A stretch of 64,000 nt of DNA, taken from positions 62,001-126,000 of the forward strand of contig NZ_SULJ01000012.1 in NCBI RefSeq assembly GCF_007115105.1. Reading direction: 5' to 3'. Within the stretch, counting starts at the first letter, position 1, and the number at the start of each line of letters is the position of its first letter. Below the pieces are notes generated by a model. It was given only the letters and a program-made list of their open reading frames with translations. It was not told the DNA's origin and ran no database searches. The stretch comes from Clostridium sp. HBUAS56010 (GTDB lineage: Bacteria; Bacillota; Clostridia; Lachnospirales; Lachnospiraceae). A program made the position numbers and the translations under genes. This document shows positions 26,276-34,477 of the stretch, piece by piece.

Positions 26276-26725
26276 ATGAAGAAGTTTCATTTTCCGTTGG
26301 ATACCGTTTTGAATTATAAGGATCAGGCTTTGGATAATTTAAAAAGCGAGCATGCACAGATCATTGCGCAGATCGCCCAGCAGGAACAAACGCTCAGCGC
26401 ATTGGCAGAGCAGAGAAAAAGCGCCTGCTTCCGTTTTAAAGAGGAAACCCGCTGTGGTATGACCGTTAATGTAATGCGCGAATATGAGAGCTATATTACG
26501 TTTGTACAGCAGAAGATTGTTACAGAAGAAAAGATGCTTAAAAGGCTTCAGAAAAAAGAAGAACAAAAACGCATGGAAGTGGTCGAAGCCAGAAAAGAAA
26601 AGACCTCCATTGAGAAGTTAAAAGAAAAGAAGCTTGAACAGTACAACAAAGAAGTGACACGGAGTGAAGAACTTTTTATTGAGGAATTTGTTTCTAATAC
26701 CATGTCAGTACAGGGAAGAAGGTAG
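26276..26725 (+). CDS. fliJ: Flagellar export protein FliJ
   Basis: A 149-residue, almost wholly coiled-coil protein rich in Lys, Glu and Gln with the FliJ start FHFPLDTVLNYKDQALDNLK. FliJ is the gamma-like stalk of the FliI ring and helps couple proton flow to export. It directly follows fliI, with AGGAAGCAG as ribosome site. Confidence 0.88.
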   Translation: MKKFHFPLDTVLNYKDQALDNLKSEHAQIIAQIAQQEQTLSALAEQRKSACFRFKEETRCGMTVNVMREYESYITFVQQKIVTEEKMLKRLQKKEEQKRMEVVEARKEKTSIEKLKEKKLEQYNKEVTRSEELFIEEFVSNTMSVQGRR

Positions 26726-26795
26726 TCTGTGTGGGAAACCATACAGTTACCATAGATAATAATGCCGGAGGGCAGAGGAGAAAGGAGGGATTATA

Positions 26796-28004
26796 GTGGA
26801 GATGAAGACTGCATATACGGACCTGGTTGACAGATCTGTGTCCGGGACCCAGAAAAAGACCTTGAAGTCAGAAGGAAATGTTTCTGGATTTAAAAGCTTA
26901 TTAAAGAACAGAGATCAGAAAAAGCAGGCAGAAGACAAAGGGAAGGATATTCAGACCGTTTCTGAAGCCACACTGCCTTATAACAATGGAACTGCATCTG
27001 AGCCTTTAAAAGAGGAACAGTCATTGGGAAAACAGGGAGTATTAGGAGTTCAAAGTCCTGGAGAAGATGGTTTTGTTACAAAAGACCAGCTTGCCAGTGA
27101 AGAAAACGCCGCTCTTTTCGGCACAATAGATCCGATGAGTCTATTCCGTTCTATGGAAGTAAATGGGCAAAAAGGTACAGGCGAGAGTGCAGATTCCAGT
27201 GAGAACATGGCTGAAATGATTGCAGCATCAGAGAAAGTATCCGGTTTTCTTTTAAAGGGGCAGGATTTAATGCCGAAGAGTGATTCTGTTACTGGTTCTG
27301 AAATTTCAAACCAGGGCGAAGAACAGATTTCTTCCTTACAGCAGGAAGGAACAGAGAGATCCTTTGAGAATCTGATATTTGGTGATGCTCATAAAAAAGC
27401 GGGAATTTCTCTGAGTGAGGATAATGGAGAAGATTTAAAACCTTCTGGTTCTGAAAAGGAAGACGCAGGTTTACAGAATATGGTGGATGCTATCCGTAGC
27501 AGAATCCCCCAATCCTCAGATGGGATTCACAACAGCAAACAGGATATTGTGACGGTATCTGTTAATGAGAGCAATCCCCAGGAACTGGAGACCAGGTTAT
27601 CAGAACAGATTTTAAGCCAGATCCGTACTGGAAACCAGAATCTGGAACTTCAATTAGAACCTCATAATTTAGGAAAAATCCTGCTTAAAATTTCTTATCA
27701 CAGGGATCAGGTCAATGTATCTATCGTTTGTTCTGAAAGCAAGACGTTAAAGCTTATTTCACAGTCAGCCAGTGAGATTGGTTCAATGTTGGAGAATAAT
27801 ATGGAACGTCCGTTTCAGGTTGTTGTTGACAAACAGCAGGCGGATTATCTGGATAATCAACAGCATGGCCGTCAGGAAGGCGGGCAGAACCAGCATCAGA
27901 ACCAACAAAAAGGATCCGATGATCATCGGGAAGATTTTTTACAGAAATTAAGGCTGGGAATTCTTGATTCTGACCAGGAAGAATATTTTGGAAAAATCAT
28001 ATAA
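26796..28004 (+). CDS. fliK: Flagellar hook-length control protein FliK
   Basis: A 402-residue protein with a long low-complexity, Ser/Gln/Glu-rich N-terminal part (the molecular ruler) and a C-terminal FliK domain (about 265-345): LELQLEPHNLGKILLKISY is the LRLxPxxLGxVxV-type signature. It ends with a Gln-rich tail. It sets hook length and switches export specificity. GTG start at 26796 after AGGAGGG. Between fliJ and flgD as usual. Confidence 0.9.
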   Translation: MEMKTAYTDLVDRSVSGTQKKTLKSEGNVSGFKSLLKNRDQKKQAEDKGKDIQTVSEATLPYNNGTASEPLKEEQSLGKQGVLGVQSPGEDGFVTKDQLASEENAALFGTIDPMSLFRSMEVNGQKGTGESADSSENMAEMIAASEKVSGFLLKGQDLMPKSDSVTGSEISNQGEEQISSLQQEGTERSFENLIFGDAHKKAGISLSEDNGEDLKPSGSEKEDAGLQNMVDAIRSRIPQSSDGIHNSKQDIVTVSVNESNPQELETRLSEQILSQIRTGNQNLELQLEPHNLGKILLKISYHRDQVNVSIVCSESKTLKLISQSASEIGSMLENNMERPFQVVVDKQQADYLDNQQHGRQEGGQNQHQNQQKGSDDHREDFLQKLRLGILDSDQEEYFGKII

Positions 28005-28016
28005 GGAGGAAAAAGA

Positions 28017-28544
28017 ATGGCAGTTGATGGATTAGGTGCACTAGCAGGAAGTAAGAATTCTGTAACTGGAGAGGTAAGCACTAAGAAGAACAGTGAATTA
28101 AGTACAGAAAGCTTTTTCCGGCTCTTAGCCGCTCAGTTACAGAATCAGGATATGTCCAGTCCTATGGATAACTCAGAGATGATGACCCAGATGACTCAGA
28201 TCGCTATGATGCAGGCGATGGATAACTTCTCTACAGCCATGAATGATTTCGCACAGGTTAATACCATAAACTATGGAACTTCCATGATTGGCAAAAAGGT
28301 TCTCGTTGCAACCGTGGACAAAGATGGTAACGTTGTTAATAAAGAAGGAGTAGTAGCGAGAGTGGATATATATAACGGCGCTCCAACTCTTTTTCTGGAA
28401 GGCGACTCTACCAATGGATATCCAGTGTCTGGTATCATGAGCGTGTATGATAAAGCAGAGACGGCGGTACCAGATACTGATAATAAAGAAACCGACGGTG
28501 CTGACGGTGGGGAGTCGAAAACGGATTTGGCAGATAAAGAATAA
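28017..28544 (+). CDS. flgD: Flagellar hook-cap protein FlgD
   Basis: A 175-residue hook scaffolding protein. The N-terminal signature FFRLLAAQLQNQDMSSPMDN (about residues 37-56) and MMTQMTQIAMMQAM match FlgD; the C-terminal part is short, as in other Firmicute FlgD proteins. It caps the growing hook and is lost at hook completion. AGGAGG precedes the ATG; 12 bases after fliK. Confidence 0.92.
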   Translation: MAVDGLGALAGSKNSVTGEVSTKKNSELSTESFFRLLAAQLQNQDMSSPMDNSEMMTQMTQIAMMQAMDNFSTAMNDFAQVNTINYGTSMIGKKVLVATVDKDGNVVNKEGVVARVDIYNGAPTLFLEGDSTNGYPVSGIMSVYDKAETAVPDTDNKETDGADGGESKTDLADKE

Positions 28545-28555
28545 AAAGACAGGCG

Positions 28556-28939
28556 ATGATAAGCATGATCAGTAAGTTGAATCAATATGAAGATGTCAGA
28601 CAGTTAAAAATGCGAAGTTCTGCAGCGGCATCAGAATGTGGCAGTAACTTTAGTGATTTGCTTCATAGCCGCATTAATCAGAAGGAAGACCTTCAGTTTT
28701 CCCGTCATGCGGCAGAGCGGGCAAAGGAAAGAGGGATTGATATGTCTGATTCATTTTTAAGTGACTTACAATCCGCTGTTGAAAAGGCCCGGACAAAAGG
28801 AGCGAAAGATGTGGTGATTATCAGCGAGAGAGGGGCATTTATTGTAAATGTACCCAATAATACAGTGGTAACTACCATATCTGGGAATGAAATGAAAGAT
28901 AATATTTTTACTAAAATTGACAGTGCCGTTTTATTATAG
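28556..28939 (+). CDS. TIGR02530-type flagellar operon protein
   Basis: A 127-residue protein found between flgD and flgE in Firmicute flagellar operons. The family core is clear: FSRHAAERAKERGIDMS followed by LQSAVEKARTKGAKDVVII and a final TVVTTISGNEMKDNIFTKID. Its exact role is not established; position suggests help in hook assembly or export. Ribosome site GACAGGCG is weak. Confidence 0.85.
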   Translation: MISMISKLNQYEDVRQLKMRSSAAASECGSNFSDLLHSRINQKEDLQFSRHAAERAKERGIDMSDSFLSDLQSAVEKARTKGAKDVVIISERGAFIVNVPNNTVVTTISGNEMKDNIFTKIDSAVLL

Positions 28940-29024
28940 CTGGACCTTGTATGGAGGCTTATTCTGTACATCTGATTGATGGCAGGAGAACGGCGAGGCA
29001 ATATACAGAAGGGAAAAAAAGAAT

Positions 29025-30635
29025 ATGGTTAGATCAATGTTCGCTGGTGTAGCAGGTCTTAGAACACATCAGTCAAAGATGGATGTTATTGGTAACAATA
29101 TAGCAAATGTTAATACATGGGGATATAAAGCTGCAAATATGTCATTTAGAGATGCAATGTATCAATCCACATCTTCCGGATCAGCAGGAAGTACAAAGAA
29201 TGGAGGATACGGTGCAATTAATGGCAATCAGATTGGATACGGTGTTACCACCGGTTCCATCTCTTATGATTTTGATACTGGTGCAGTTTCACCTTCTTCC
29301 AGAGGTCTGGACTGTATGATTGAAGGCAGCGGATTCTTTCTTGTTGGTCCTATGCTTATGGATGGAAATATAAGTCTTGATACGGATGATGCAGTTAAAT
29401 CAAGTGGCTTATATCTGTCCAGGGTTGGTAAATTCGAAGTAGATCCCAATGGATATCTGGTAGATGACAGTGGTAACTATGTTTATGGTTTTATGAACGG
29501 TAATTATTCTGGTGATCCTGAATTTGCAAAAGGTTCCCTGTCACCTTTGAAACTTCCTACCAATGCAGATATGGAGCAGTTAACTAAGAATAAGGGCAGT
29601 GAAGGCGTAAGCGCTGCAAAAACAAAATATGAAGCAGCACTGGCTGCAGCTACTGCTGCAAGCCTTGCAGTAGGAAATGCAAGACAGGCACTTTTTGATG
29701 CTCAGACGGTTTATGATAACGCTTTAGAGACGAATAAAATTGATGATTTTACAACAGCGAGGGATAAAGCTTTAGAAGAAATGGAACAAGCTTATTCAGA
29801 ATATAAGAATAACACAGAAGGCACTCCTGCTGAAATTGCAGCAAGAAAAAAAGATTATACGGATAAAAAACTGGTTTATGATAAAGCTGAGTTTGACTTA
29901 ACTGTAGCGAAGTCTAAAATCAACTTAAAAGAAGAGAGTAAAGATTACCCAGAAGCAACATTAACCACCATTTTCAGTGATTATGAAGCTGCATATAATG
30001 CATTGCAGGCAGCGGTTCCAGGCACAGTAGCTTATGAAACCGCCAATAAAACATTAACTGATACCCAGAATGCCATGAAAGAGGCAATGAAGGCTCTTTC
30101 TGTTACAGAGCCAGGGTCCATACAGGATAAACTGACTGCTGCAAAGTTAGCAGTTAAGTCTGCAGATGCAAAATTAACAGCAGCCAATGACCTGGTTAAA
30201 ACAGAAAAAGGTAACTTGACCCAGGCAGAGAATGCCAATGCAGAGAAGCAGGAAAATTCAGCAAAGAAGCCGGACGAAAGAGCAACATTTACCAATTATA
30301 AAATCCAGGAAGATGGAACCATCGTAGGAACGGCTGATGATAATTCCATGATCGTTATTGGTAAGATTGCACTTGGAAGTGTTTCCAACCCTGGTGGTCT
30401 TGAAAAGGAAAGCGGTTATTATTATTCCGTAGGAGCCAGTGCAGGAAATGTCAGTGTTTTCGAGCCAGGCGGCGTTCAGGGTAAGATTAAGGGAAATGCT
30501 CTTGAGATGGCAAAGGTTGACCTTGCTACAGAGATGACAGACATGATCACCACCCAGAGAGGTTTCCAGGCAAACTCCAAGATTATCACAGTCACTGACC
30601 AGATGTTAGAAGAACTGGTTAATATGAAACGATAA
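29025..30635 (+). CDS. flgE: Flagellar hook protein FlgE with helical central insertion
   Basis: A 536-residue hook subunit. The N terminus (SMFAGVAGLRTHQSKMDVIGNNIANVNT pattern, residues 3-30) and C terminus (LATEMTDMITTQRGFQANSKI, from about 502) are standard. Between about residues 180 and 420 the usual beta-rich D2/D3 domains are absent; instead there is an Ala-, Lys- and Glu-rich stretch predicted to be helical (segments such as YEAALAAATAASLAVGNARQ and KLTAAKLAVKSADAKLTAAN). The surface-exposed part of the hook would therefore be helical bundles or coiled coils. A strong 10-bp hairpin follows the stop codon. Confidence 0.93.
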   Translation: MVRSMFAGVAGLRTHQSKMDVIGNNIANVNTWGYKAANMSFRDAMYQSTSSGSAGSTKNGGYGAINGNQIGYGVTTGSISYDFDTGAVSPSSRGLDCMIEGSGFFLVGPMLMDGNISLDTDDAVKSSGLYLSRVGKFEVDPNGYLVDDSGNYVYGFMNGNYSGDPEFAKGSLSPLKLPTNADMEQLTKNKGSEGVSAAKTKYEAALAAATAASLAVGNARQALFDAQTVYDNALETNKIDDFTTARDKALEEMEQAYSEYKNNTEGTPAEIAARKKDYTDKKLVYDKAEFDLTVAKSKINLKEESKDYPEATLTTIFSDYEAAYNALQAAVPGTVAYETANKTLTDTQNAMKEAMKALSVTEPGSIQDKLTAAKLAVKSADAKLTAANDLVKTEKGNLTQAENANAEKQENSAKKPDERATFTNYKIQEDGTIVGTADDNSMIVIGKIALGSVSNPGGLEKESGYYYSVGASAGNVSVFEPGGVQGKIKGNALEMAKVDLATEMTDMITTQRGFQANSKIITVTDQMLEELVNMKR

Positions 30636-30657
30636 TTCATAAGTCATTGAATAAGCC

Positions 30658-30682
30658 GGAAGAGGCAGAAGTTGCCTCTTCC
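30658..30682 (+). repeat. Perfect 10-bp stem-loop between flgE and flbD
   Basis: Arms 30658-30667 and 30673-30682 with a five-base loop; no T tract follows. It is more likely an mRNA 3'-end stabiliser or processing site for the highly expressed hook mRNA than a terminator. Confidence 0.6.
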
Positions 30683-30701
30683 AGATTAGGGGGATCATGC
30701 T

Positions 30702-30905
30702 GTGATACGTTTAACGAGACTTAATGATGAAGAATTCGTGGTCAATTGCATGCAGATTGAACGGATTGAGTCTATACCGGAATCCAATGTAATATTAGCC
30801 AATGGCAAACATTACGTTGTAAAAGAAAGTGTAGATGAGATTATTGACCGGGTTGTGGAATATAATGCAAAGATCTATGCACTGGCACAGACCATGAAAC
30901 AATAA
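30702..30905 (+). CDS. flbD: FlbD family flagellar protein
   Basis: A 67-residue protein: MIRLTRLNDEEFVVNCMQIE start, then ANGKHYVVKESVDEIIDRVVEY, matching the short FlbD family found before motA in Firmicute operons (in Bacillus the SwrD protein, which raises motor torque). GTG start at 30702 after AGGGGGA. Confidence 0.85.
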   Translation: MIRLTRLNDEEFVVNCMQIERIESIPESNVILANGKHYVVKESVDEIIDRVVEYNAKIYALAQTMKQ

Positions 30906-30935
30906 TCGGAAAGTAATAAGATTGGGAGGTCATTC

Positions 30936-31730
30936 ATGGATGTATCTTTGATTGTAGGGTGGATATTGGGGGCTGTTCTGATTGTTTTGGGGATTGGAAT
31001 AGAAAGAATTGTTAATTTTGTTGATATACCCAGTATTATCATCGTCATCGGAGGAACGGCGGCGGCACTTATTGCCAGTTATCCATTCAGAATGCTTGCT
31101 CAGATGCCAAAACATATTGGAATTATGCTGGGGAACCAGAAATACGATGCAGGTGACGTAATCTACAAATTTGCTGATATGGCACAGACCGCAAGGAAAA
31201 GAGGGTTGCTGGTATTAGAGGAGCAGGCGGTTGCAATCGAGGACCCATTTTTAAAACAGAGTGTTATGCTGATTGTGGATGCAATTGATGGGGAACGTAT
31301 CCGGGAGATTCTGGAGGGAGAAGTAAACGCATTGATTGACCGTCATGATCAGCAGATTAGTATGTATGAACGATGTACCTCACTTGCCCCGGCTTTTGGA
31401 CTGGCAGGAACCCTGGTTGGTTTAGTCAATATGTTAAAAGGTATTAATTTTGAACAGGGACCTATGGGAATCGGTGCAGATATGTCTCTGGCGCTTGTTG
31501 CTACCTTTTACGGCTGTATTCTTGCTCATCTGGTGTTTGCCCCTATGGCAAGAAAACTAAAGATCCGTAATGAAGAAGAGATTCTCTACCGGCGTATTAT
31601 TATTGAAGGTGTATTATCCGTACAGGCTGGCGATAATCCCAAGTTTTTGATAGAAAAGCTTTTTTCATACTTATCCCAGAGTCAGCAGAAGAAATTTATG
31701 AACAACAGAGGTGCCGGAGGATATGATTAA
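30936..31730 (+). CDS. motA: Flagellar motor stator protein MotA
   Basis: A 264-residue four-TM stator subunit. Conserved parts are present: the cytoplasmic loop with ARKRGLLVLEEQ (the Arg and Glu that face FliG), TM3 with APAFGLAGTLVGLVNML including the essential Pro, and TM4 with LALVATFYGCILAHLVFAP with the second Pro. MotA therefore looks functional. It overlaps motB. TGGGAGG site before the ATG. Confidence 0.94.
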   Translation: MDVSLIVGWILGAVLIVLGIGIERIVNFVDIPSIIIVIGGTAAALIASYPFRMLAQMPKHIGIMLGNQKYDAGDVIYKFADMAQTARKRGLLVLEEQAVAIEDPFLKQSVMLIVDAIDGERIREILEGEVNALIDRHDQQISMYERCTSLAPAFGLAGTLVGLVNMLKGINFEQGPMGIGADMSLALVATFYGCILAHLVFAPMARKLKIRNEEEILYRRIIIEGVLSVQAGDNPKFLIEKLFSYLSQSQQKKFMNNRGAGGYD

Positions 31731-32505
31731 AAAACATAAAAAGCAGGAAGAATCAGGAGGGCTGCCGGATACATATGGTGGAATCGTTACGTTGCTTTTA
31801 TGCTTTTTTATCCTGATATATTCAGTTTCTTATGTTGACCAGAATAAATGGAAGATGCTGGTTGGAAACTTAAATCCCGCAGCAGTGGAGAGCAGCAGTG
31901 CCGATGTACAATCATTGAGTGGAGAGGAAGAGGAATCTTCTGCATACGCTGTTTCTGAAAATGGTGATATTACAGATTTTAATCAGCTCTATCCGGCTTT
32001 AAAGCAGGTGATTGAAGCGCGGAATATGCAGGAGGGTGTGGAATCTGTTTCTGGTAATGGATTCACATTTCTTTCGTTTCGTAATTCTGTGTTTTTTGAT
32101 GGGGAAGGCTCGGTTCTCCGGCAGGAAGGAAAGGAATTTCTGGACCAGATTGCTGGTACATTAACAAGGGCAGACCGCACCATAAAAGAAGTGAAGGTTT
32201 TAAGTCATACTTCTCAGAAAGATCCGGGAAAACCTAATAATATCCGCAATGACCGAATGCTGTCGGCACAGCGATCTGCGGAACTGGTTATTTACCTTCA
32301 AAGCAGGAATGCAGTTTCTCCAGAAAAGCTGGTAAGCCTGAGTTTTGGTCAGTACCGTCCCATAGCACCAGTTGATTCAGAGGCTGGAAAAGAGAAAAAT
32401 GGCAGGCTGGAAGTCCTTATCACCCAGAGTGATACAGCAGAGAATTCTCTGGAAGAATATTACAACCAGATTTATCATCAGAGTCAGTTAGAAACGGACA
32501 ATTAA
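31723..32505 (+). CDS. motB: MotB-type stator protein lacking the canonical membrane Asp
   Basis: A 260-residue MotB: a short basic cytoplasmic tail, one TM (about 19-40), a linker, and an OmpA-like peptidoglycan domain (about 120-245). In MotB the start of the TM reads Tyr-x-Asp-hydrophobic-x-Thr-Leu; here it is TYGGIVTLLLCFF, so the ion-binding Asp is Gly20 (codon GGA at 31780). The nearest acid is Asp16, one helical turn earlier. In the outer domain the usual GHTD reads SHTS and NRR reads NGR. All other family features are kept. ATG 31723 overlaps motA by eight bases; a GTG at 31711 is an alternative. Confidence 0.9.
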   Translation: MIKKHKKQEESGGLPDTYGGIVTLLLCFFILIYSVSYVDQNKWKMLVGNLNPAAVESSSADVQSLSGEEEESSAYAVSENGDITDFNQLYPALKQVIEARNMQEGVESVSGNGFTFLSFRNSVFFDGEGSVLRQEGKEFLDQIAGTLTRADRTIKEVKVLSHTSQKDPGKPNNIRNDRMLSAQRSAELVIYLQSRNAVSPEKLVSLSFGQYRPIAPVDSEAGKEKNGRLEVLITQSDTAENSLEEYYNQIYHQSQLETDN

Positions 32506-32527
32506 ATAAAAAGCGGGAGTGAAACAG

Positions 32528-33547
32528 ATGGCTGAAGTATTATCCCAAAGTCAAATTGATGCACTGCTCAATTCCCTGCAGGGAACTGATGAGCCTATCG
32601 ATGAGATTGATAAAAAAGGAAATGAAACAAAATATAGGAAGTATGATTTTTACAGTCCTAAAAAGTTTACAAAAGATAAACTGAAGATATTAAAGAGTAT
32701 ATTTGATAATTACTCCAGAATTGCCGGTTCGCAGATCAACGGGCTATTTCGTACTTCAAGTGAATTATCCGTTATTACGGTAGAGGAACAACGGTATTAT
32801 GAATTTGGGAATGCCCTGAATGATAATGACGTTTTGACAATTGTCGATGTAACCATGCCTAATGTTGCCCAGGGACCGCCTCTTTTAATCAATGCCAGTA
32901 TGAGCCTGATGTTAAGTCTGATGGACCGCATGCTGGGGGGGGTTGGGGAAGAAGCAGATGTTGATGAATATTATACTTACACAGAGATCGAAATGGCTCT
33001 GTACCGGAGAGTGATTCAGTATCTGATTGGAGCATTAAAGGATTCCTGGTCGACTTATATTGACTTAAATTTCGAACTGAACAGACTGGAGGAAAATCCG
33101 GGAATGTTTCAGGAGATTGGTGTAGATGAGACCATTGTAATTGTCGTAATTGATGTGGAATTAAAGGAATGTACGGGCAGGCTGAATGTATGTATTCCAG
33201 GAACCTTGCTTTCCAATATTTTCTCCATCATGGACAAGAGAAAACACAGTGCCATGGGCGATGAATTTAAGAGCCAGGATAACAGGCAGGATATCTTTAA
33301 CAGCATCAAAGGATCGGATCTTCTGGTTCGTGCCAAAGTTGGAGATGCCATGATCACACTTGATGATATTTATAATCTTCATGTGGGAGATGTGGTCAAT
33401 CTAAACACACCAAAGGATTCTGACATAGAAATTTATGTTGAAGAACAGCCATGGTTTAAAGGCCAGTTGGGTGTTCATAAACGGAATGTTGCGGTGCAGA
33501 TTGATGAGTTAGCTGACAATGGAAATTACCAGACCGGTGAAAACTGA
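32528..33547 (+). CDS. fliM: Flagellar motor switch protein FliM
   Basis: A 339-residue switch protein. The N-terminal CheY-P-binding peptide is VLSQSQIDALLNSL (about residues 4-17). The CheC-like middle domain contains DRMLGGVGEEAD near residue 135, where the FliG-contact motif is usually GGPG; the variable position is Val here. The C-terminal FliN-like domain reads VGDAMITLDDIYNLHVGDVV near 275. The ATG at 32528 follows GGGAG at 10 bases; the GTG at 32519 is too close. fliL, often between motB and fliM, is not present. Confidence 0.95.
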   Translation: MAEVLSQSQIDALLNSLQGTDEPIDEIDKKGNETKYRKYDFYSPKKFTKDKLKILKSIFDNYSRIAGSQINGLFRTSSELSVITVEEQRYYEFGNALNDNDVLTIVDVTMPNVAQGPPLLINASMSLMLSLMDRMLGGVGEEADVDEYYTYTEIEMALYRRVIQYLIGALKDSWSTYIDLNFELNRLEENPGMFQEIGVDETIVIVVIDVELKECTGRLNVCIPGTLLSNIFSIMDKRKHSAMGDEFKSQDNRQDIFNSIKGSDLLVRAKVGDAMITLDDIYNLHVGDVVNLNTPKDSDIEIYVEEQPWFKGQLGVHKRNVAVQIDELADNGNYQTGEN

Positions 33548-33597
33548 GTCAGGGATTATATAAAGTAATATAGGATAATAAAAGGAGATGTAAAGAA

Positions 33598-33957
33598 ATG
33601 GCAAAAATATTATTAGTAGATGATGCAGCATTTATGAGAATGATGATTAAGGACACCTTAACTAAAAATGGATACACAGACCTATATGAAGCGTCTGATG
33701 GAGCCCAGGCAGTTCAGATGTTTGCAGAAGTGAATCCAGACCTGGTAATCATGGACATTACCATGCCGAATATGGACGGTCTGGAAGCGTTAAAAGTAAT
33801 CAAATCAAAAGCACCAGATGCAGCCGTAGTTATGTGTTCTGCCATGGGTCAGGAAAGTATGGTAATTGAAGCAATCAAATCCGGAGCAAAGGATTTCATT
33901 GTAAAGCCATTTAAGCCAGACCGTATTCTTAAAACTGTTTCCGGAATTATCGGCTAA
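33598..33957 (+). CDS. cheY: Chemotaxis response regulator CheY
   Basis: A 119-residue single receiver domain with all functional residues: acidic pair in LLVDDAAF, phospho-acceptor Asp in LVIMDITMPNMDG near residue 54, Ser in VVMCSAMGQ and Lys in IVKPFKPDR. CheY-P binds FliM and probably FliY to change rotation. It lies between fliM and flgC rather than after fliY as in Bacillus. AAAGGAG precedes the ATG. Confidence 0.93.
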   Translation: MAKILLVDDAAFMRMMIKDTLTKNGYTDLYEASDGAQAVQMFAEVNPDLVIMDITMPNMDGLEALKVIKSKAPDAAVVMCSAMGQESMVIEAIKSGAKDFIVKPFKPDRILKTVSGIIG

Positions 33958-33980
33958 GCAGACATCTAAGGAGGATACTT

Positions 33981-34427
33981 ATGTCGTTTTTGAGTTCTAT
34001 GAACATCAGCGCATCGGCTATGACAGCACAGCGTCTTCGCCTGGATGTCGCATCTGAGAATATTGCTAATATCGATACAACAAGAACAGAAGCAGGCGGC
34101 CCTTACCGGAGAAAAATGGTAGTACTTGAAGCCAGAAATGAAAATAATTTCAAAAAGGTGCTGATGAATGCGGCAGGGAAAAGCCGGCAGCAAAGTACAG
34201 GCGGCGTCAGAGTTTCTCAGATCATAGAGGATACCAGTCCTTTAAAGTCTGTATATAACCCGGAACATCCGGATGCAGATGAGAATGGCTATGTACAGAT
34301 GCCTAATGTAGATTTGATTAAAGAGACTGTGGACAGCATGTCTGCCACCAGGTCCTATGAAGCCAATATAACAGCATTTAACGCCATAAAGATGATGGCT
34401 TCCAAGGCATTGGAAATCGGGAAATAA
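33981..34427 (+). CDS. flgC: Flagellar basal-body rod protein FlgC
   Basis: A 148-residue rod protein: SSMNISASAMTAQRLRLDVASENIANIDTT pattern (residues 5-34), then RRKMVVLEAR, and a C-terminal VDLIKETVDSMSATRSYEANITAFNAIK typical of FlgC (MRDMIVASRSYEANV in others). Normally flgC sits between flgB and fliE; here it is about 12.9 kb downstream, between cheY and fliY. Sequence looks intact. AAGGAGG ribosome site. Confidence 0.92.
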   Translation: MSFLSSMNISASAMTAQRLRLDVASENIANIDTTRTEAGGPYRRKMVVLEARNENNFKKVLMNAAGKSRQQSTGGVRVSQIIEDTSPLKSVYNPEHPDADENGYVQMPNVDLIKETVDSMSATRSYEANITAFNAIKMMASKALEIGK

Positions 34428-34477
34428 GGCAAAAAATGGCATAGAGGGCTAAATGAGTATAAAGGGAGAAAAGTTGT

